The notes beneath the pieces were generated by a model. That model saw only the letters and a program-made list of their open reading frames with translations, had not been told where the DNA came from and did not search any database. The position numbers were made by a program, and so were the translations under genes. 15,549 bases of DNA from JBIOUF01 sp044866695 (GTDB lineage Bacteria; Actinomycetota; Actinomycetes; Propionibacteriales; Nocardioidaceae), in the NCBI GenBank assembly GCA_044866695.1, contig JBIOUF010000277.1, positions 1-15,549 on the forward strand, written 5' to 3'. This document shows positions 13,332 through 15,549 of this stretch, one piece after another (within the stretch, counting starts at the first letter, position 1; each line of letters opens with the position of its first letter).

Positions 13332-14356
13332 CGCCGGGTCACGACGCCGTCCTCGGCCGGCTTCGCGACTACGCCATGATGACCGGCGACGCCATGGAGA
13401 CCTGGCTCACCGCTCGCGAGCCCTCGTCGTACCTCTACGAGCTGGTCCGCGACTATCCCAGCAGGGGCGGCAAGGGGCTCCGCCCCGCGCTGCTGCTCGC
13501 CACCTGCGAGGCCTTCGGGCGACCCTCCTCCGCGGGCCTCTCGTCAGCGGTCACCCTCGAGATGCTGCACAACGCGTTCCTCGTGCACGACGACGTCGAG
13601 GACTCGAGCAGGCTGCGACGCGGCCTCCCCACGCTGCACCGGCTGCATGGCGTCGCGCTCGCGGTCAACGCGGGGGACTCGCTCGCGTCGCTCGCGCTGC
13701 GCCCGATGCTGGAGGACCGCAGCATCAGTGGGCGGCTGGGGAAGCGGCTGCTCACCGAGGTCGCCACCGCCGTGCAGAAGACCACCGAAGGACAGGCCAC
13801 CGAGCTGGGCTGGCGACGCCACAAGGTGGTCGATCTCGGTGCCGCGGACTACCTGGAGATGGTCGCGCAGAAGACGTGCTGGTACACCACCGTCACACCT
13901 CTCCGCGTCGGTGCGCTGATCGGCTCGCACGGGGCCGCGCCGCTGGAGTCGGTGAGCAGGTTCGGCTTCTACCTCGGCGCCGCCTTCCAGATCCGCGACG
14001 ACCTCCTCGACCTGGGCGCCAGCGCCCACAGCGGAAAGGACGCCCACCGCGACCTGCGCGAGAAGAAGCGCACGCTGATGCTGACCCATGCGCTGAGAGT
14101 CGCCCGCGGCCGGGACCGCAGCTGGCTGGTGGCCTACCTCGACGACCCCCGGACCAGCGGAGGCCCCGCGGAGGTCGAGCACCTGCTCGGGCTGCTGGAC
14201 CGGTGCGGCAGCGTGGAGTTCGCCACCGAGTACGCACGCGGCATCCAGGCGGCGGCGGGTGCCGCGTTCGACGAGGCGTTCGGGTCGCTGGCGCCCTCGG
14301 CGCACGTGGACTTCATCCGCGCGCTGGTCCCCTTCGTGGTCGAGCGGAGCTCATGA
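13328..14356 (+). CDS. Polyprenyl (isoprenyl) diphosphate synthase
   Basis: 342 aa, trans-prenyltransferase fold. GGKGLRPALLLATCEAFG (47-64) carries the isopentenyl-diphosphate-binding Lys/Arg. The first aspartate-rich motif is DDVED (88-92) followed by Arg residues in SSRLRRG, and the second is QIRDDLLD (221-228), both intact for magnesium-diphosphate binding. KTTEGQATELGW near 155-166 and KKRTLMLTHAL near 245-255 are also family-typical. It condenses isopentenyl diphosphate with an allylic diphosphate to C15-C25 or longer products; Phe84, four residues before the first motif, may limit chain length, but product size cannot be read reliably. The ATG at 13328 overlaps the preceding stop by 4 bp. 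It is the last gene of the cassette, followed by a strong palindrome. It presumably supplies the prenyl substrate for the FAD enzyme. No terpene cyclase or prenyltransferase partner is seen in the window. Confidence 0.95.
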   Translation: MTPGHDAVLGRLRDYAMMTGDAMETWLTAREPSSYLYELVRDYPSRGGKGLRPALLLATCEAFGRPSSAGLSSAVTLEMLHNAFLVHDDVEDSSRLRRGLPTLHRLHGVALAVNAGDSLASLALRPMLEDRSISGRLGKRLLTEVATAVQKTTEGQATELGWRRHKVVDLGAADYLEMVAQKTCWYTTVTPLRVGALIGSHGAAPLESVSRFGFYLGAAFQIRDDLLDLGASAHSGKDAHRDLREKKRTLMLTHALRVARGRDRSWLVAYLDDPRTSGGPAEVEHLLGLLDRCGSVEFATEYARGIQAAAGAAFDEAFGSLAPSAHVDFIRALVPFVVERSS

Positions 14357-14405
14357 GTCCACCGCGCGGGCCGTCGCGACCTGCATCGACCCCGGAGACG
14401 AGAAC

Positions 14406-14427
14406 GGAAGGGAGCCGGCTCCCTTCC
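14406..14427. terminator. Perfect 22-bp palindrome, probable terminator of the cassette
   Basis: GGAAGGGAGCC is followed directly by its exact reverse complement GGCTCCCTTCC. As RNA this folds to a 9-bp stem with a CCGG tetraloop, 49 bp after the polyprenyl synthase stop. No T-run follows, which is common for actinomycete terminators. It also covers the position where a -35 box for the helR promoter would lie, so a protein-binding role is an alternative. Confidence 0.6.
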
Positions 14428-14437
14428 ACCTTCAACG

Positions 14438-14443
14438 TATAAC
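14438..14443 (+). promoter_or_regulatory. Probable -10 box of helR
   Basis: TATAAC stands out in GC-rich DNA and lies 6 bp before the rifamycin-associated element. A transcription start 7 nt downstream would be at 14450, the first base of that element. No TTGACA-like -35 box is found 16-18 bp upstream; that place is occupied by the palindrome at 14406-14427. Confidence 0.45.
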
Positions 14444-14449
14444 GCAGCT

Positions 14450-14470
14450 GGGGCCTTGCGGCAAGACCCC
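14450..14470. promoter_or_regulatory. Rifamycin-associated element (RAE)-like inverted repeat upstream of helR
   Basis: The arms are GGGG-C-CTTG and CAAG-A-CCCC around a central CGG, with one mismatched pair (C/A) between the inner and outer arms. This is very close to the RAE motif (core CTTGCGGCAAG flanked by G and C runs), known upstream of rifamycin-inactivating and HelR genes in actinomycetes and needed for rifamycin induction. It lies 24 bp upstream of the helR start and directly after a TATAAC box, the expected context. Confidence 0.85.
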
Positions 14471-14494
14471 GGTGAGGCCGCAGAATCAGCGGCC

Positions 14495-15549
14495 GTGGAG
14501 CTCTCGACCACCAGCGTCTTCGACCTTCCCCCGCACCTGGCCGCAAAGGCCGACCCGGCGATGGTCGCGGGCGACGAGGGACACTTCGCGGCCATCGAGA
14601 GGACCCTCGACCAGTCCCTGGCCGACCTGTCGGAGCGGGTCGACGCGGCGCGCAGGGAGTCCGGGGGCGCCGGCCAGCAGGCCATGGACCGCGACCTGGA
14701 GGTGCACCGGCTGACCGCGCGGCTGCGCACCCTGGGTCGCTTCGGGCTGGACCTCTGCCTGGGGCGCATGGTGCGCGCTGACGACCCCGAACCCGTGTAC
14801 GTCGGACGGCTCGGTCTCACCGACCGCGCCGGCCGCCGGATCCTGGTCGACTGGCGCTCGCCGGCGGCCGAGCCGTTCTTCGGGGCGACGCACGCCAACC
14901 CGATGGGGCTGGCCAGCCGACGCAGGTACCGCTGGACGCGTGGCCGGATCAGCGACTACTGGGACGAGGTGTTCACCGCGGAGGGGTTCGACGGGCACTC
15001 GGCGGCCCTCGACGACCAGTCGGCCTTCATCGCCAGCCTGGGGGGCGCCCGCTCGCCGCGGATGCGGGACGTGCTGGGCACCATCCAGGCCGACCAGGAC
15101 GCGATCATCCGGGCCGGGTCCCGGGGGGCGCTGGTCGTCGACGGAGGGCCGGGCACGGGGAAGACCGTCGTCGCGCTGCACCGCTCCGCGTACCTTCTCT
15201 ACTCCGACCCGCGCCTCGATCACCGCCGCGGCGGCGTGCTGTTCGTCGGTCCGCACCAGCCCTACCTGGCCTACGTCGCCGACGTCCTGCCCAGTCTCGG
15301 AGAGGAGGGCGTGCAGACCTGCACCCTGCGCGACCTCGTCGCCGAGGGGGCCTCGGCGGTGGTCGAGGCCGACCCGGAGGTGGCCCGCCTGAAGTCGTCC
15401 GCGGACATGGTGAGGGCGATCGAGCGGGCCGTTCGGTTCTACGAGGAGCCGCCCGCCGAGGGGATCACGGTCACGGTCGACTGGTCCGACATCCGGCTCA
15501 CCGCCGACGACTGGGCCGAGGCCTTCGAGGCGCCCGAGCCGGGCACTCC
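14495..15549 (+). CDS. helR: RNA polymerase recycling motor ATPase HelR (N-terminal 351 residues, runs off window)
   Basis: GTG 14495 opens a frame to the right edge. The translation shows an N-terminal coiled-coil arm of the HelD/UvrD-like superfamily 1 proteins (HFAAIERTLDQSLADLSERV, residues 33-52; MDRDLEVHRLTARLRTLGRF near 68-87). It continues with PVYVGRLGLTD and VDWRSPAAEPFFGATH (near 128-143), ISDYWDEVF, IQADQDAIIRAGSRGALVVD and Walker A GGPGTGKT at 217-224. These segments match actinomycete HelR closely from memory. HelR binds RNA polymerase, displaces rifamycins and removes stalled enzyme from DNA using ATP, giving rifamycin tolerance. The later helicase motifs are outside the window. 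No strong Shine-Dalgarno is close; GTGAGG at 14472-14477 is distant. An RAE upstream implies induction by rifamycins. It is a separate unit from the cassette before it. Confidence 0.95.
   Translation, partial: MELSTTSVFDLPPHLAAKADPAMVAGDEGHFAAIERTLDQSLADLSERVDAARRESGGAGQQAMDRDLEVHRLTARLRTLGRFGLDLCLGRMVRADDPEPVYVGRLGLTDRAGRRILVDWRSPAAEPFFGATHANPMGLASRRRYRWTRGRISDYWDEVFTAEGFDGHSAALDDQSAFIASLGGARSPRMRDVLGTIQADQDAIIRAGSRGALVVDGGPGTGKTVVALHRSAYLLYSDPRLDHRRGGVLFVGPHQPYLAYVADVLPSLGEEGVQTCTLRDLVAEGASAVVEADPEVARLKSSADMVRAIERAVRFYEEPPAEGITVTVDWSDIRLTADDWAEAFEAPEPGT

Noticed and set aside
3845..14356. Family 2 encapsulin locus (cNMP-binding domain plus isoprenoid enzymes)
   Set aside because: The cNMP-binding protein has a DNA-binding domain and no shell-protein fold, and none of the unknown proteins resembles an encapsulin shell.

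Overview
The window is high-GC DNA with GC-rich third codon positions, frequent GTG starts, ATGA/GTGA stop-start overlaps and leaderless-looking promoters. Together with a DUF222 (13E12-type) HNH protein, a HelR-type RNA polymerase recycling ATPase and a rifamycin-associated element, this points to an actinomycete (Actinomycetota). The sequence does not fix the genus.

Left part, minus strand (1-3763). The 5' part of a DUF222/HNH endonuclease-type gene runs off the left edge. Next comes a small catabolic unit, transcribed leftwards: a TetR/BetI-like regulator (3170-3751), a Rieske oxygenase alpha subunit of the glycine-betaine/carnitine/choline type (1867-3096), and a carnitine-3-dehydrogenase-like enzyme (891-1898) that overlaps the oxygenase gene by 32 bp. 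Between regulator and oxygenase lie two CTGGACGATCG-type palindromes. One is embedded in a well-formed promoter whose -10 box sits 6 nt from the ATG. This looks like a repressor-controlled quaternary-amine degradation operon.

Middle part, plus strand (3845-5484). A Crp/Fnr-family regulator, divergent from tetR, is followed by a small ECF-type sigma factor. A weakly supported 56-codon ORF with a signal-peptide-like N-terminus follows in a 195-bp gap.

Right-centre part, plus strand (5485-14356). Six genes are packed almost without gaps: an unrecognised 490-aa protein, an unrecognised 219-aa protein with a helical N-terminus, a 1056-aa class III nucleotide-cyclase/AAA-ATPase/TPR-like protein, a 688-aa FAD-dependent phytoene-desaturase-like oxidoreductase, a 151-aa beta-rich protein and a polyprenyl diphosphate synthase. 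Three of the five junctions are 4-bp stop/start overlaps. The set looks like one uncharacterised isoprenoid cassette with a signalling ATPase. It is the best candidate here for an undescribed system. The sigma factor and the Crp-like protein directly upstream are possible regulators of it, by position only.

Right edge (14357-15549). A 22-bp perfect palindrome (probable terminator), a TATAAC -10 box and a rifamycin-associated element precede the start of helR, which runs off the window. HelR removes stalled or rifamycin-bound RNA polymerase from DNA, so this end is an antibiotic-response locus separate from the cassette.

No rRNA, tRNA, CRISPR array, insertion sequence or transposase was seen.
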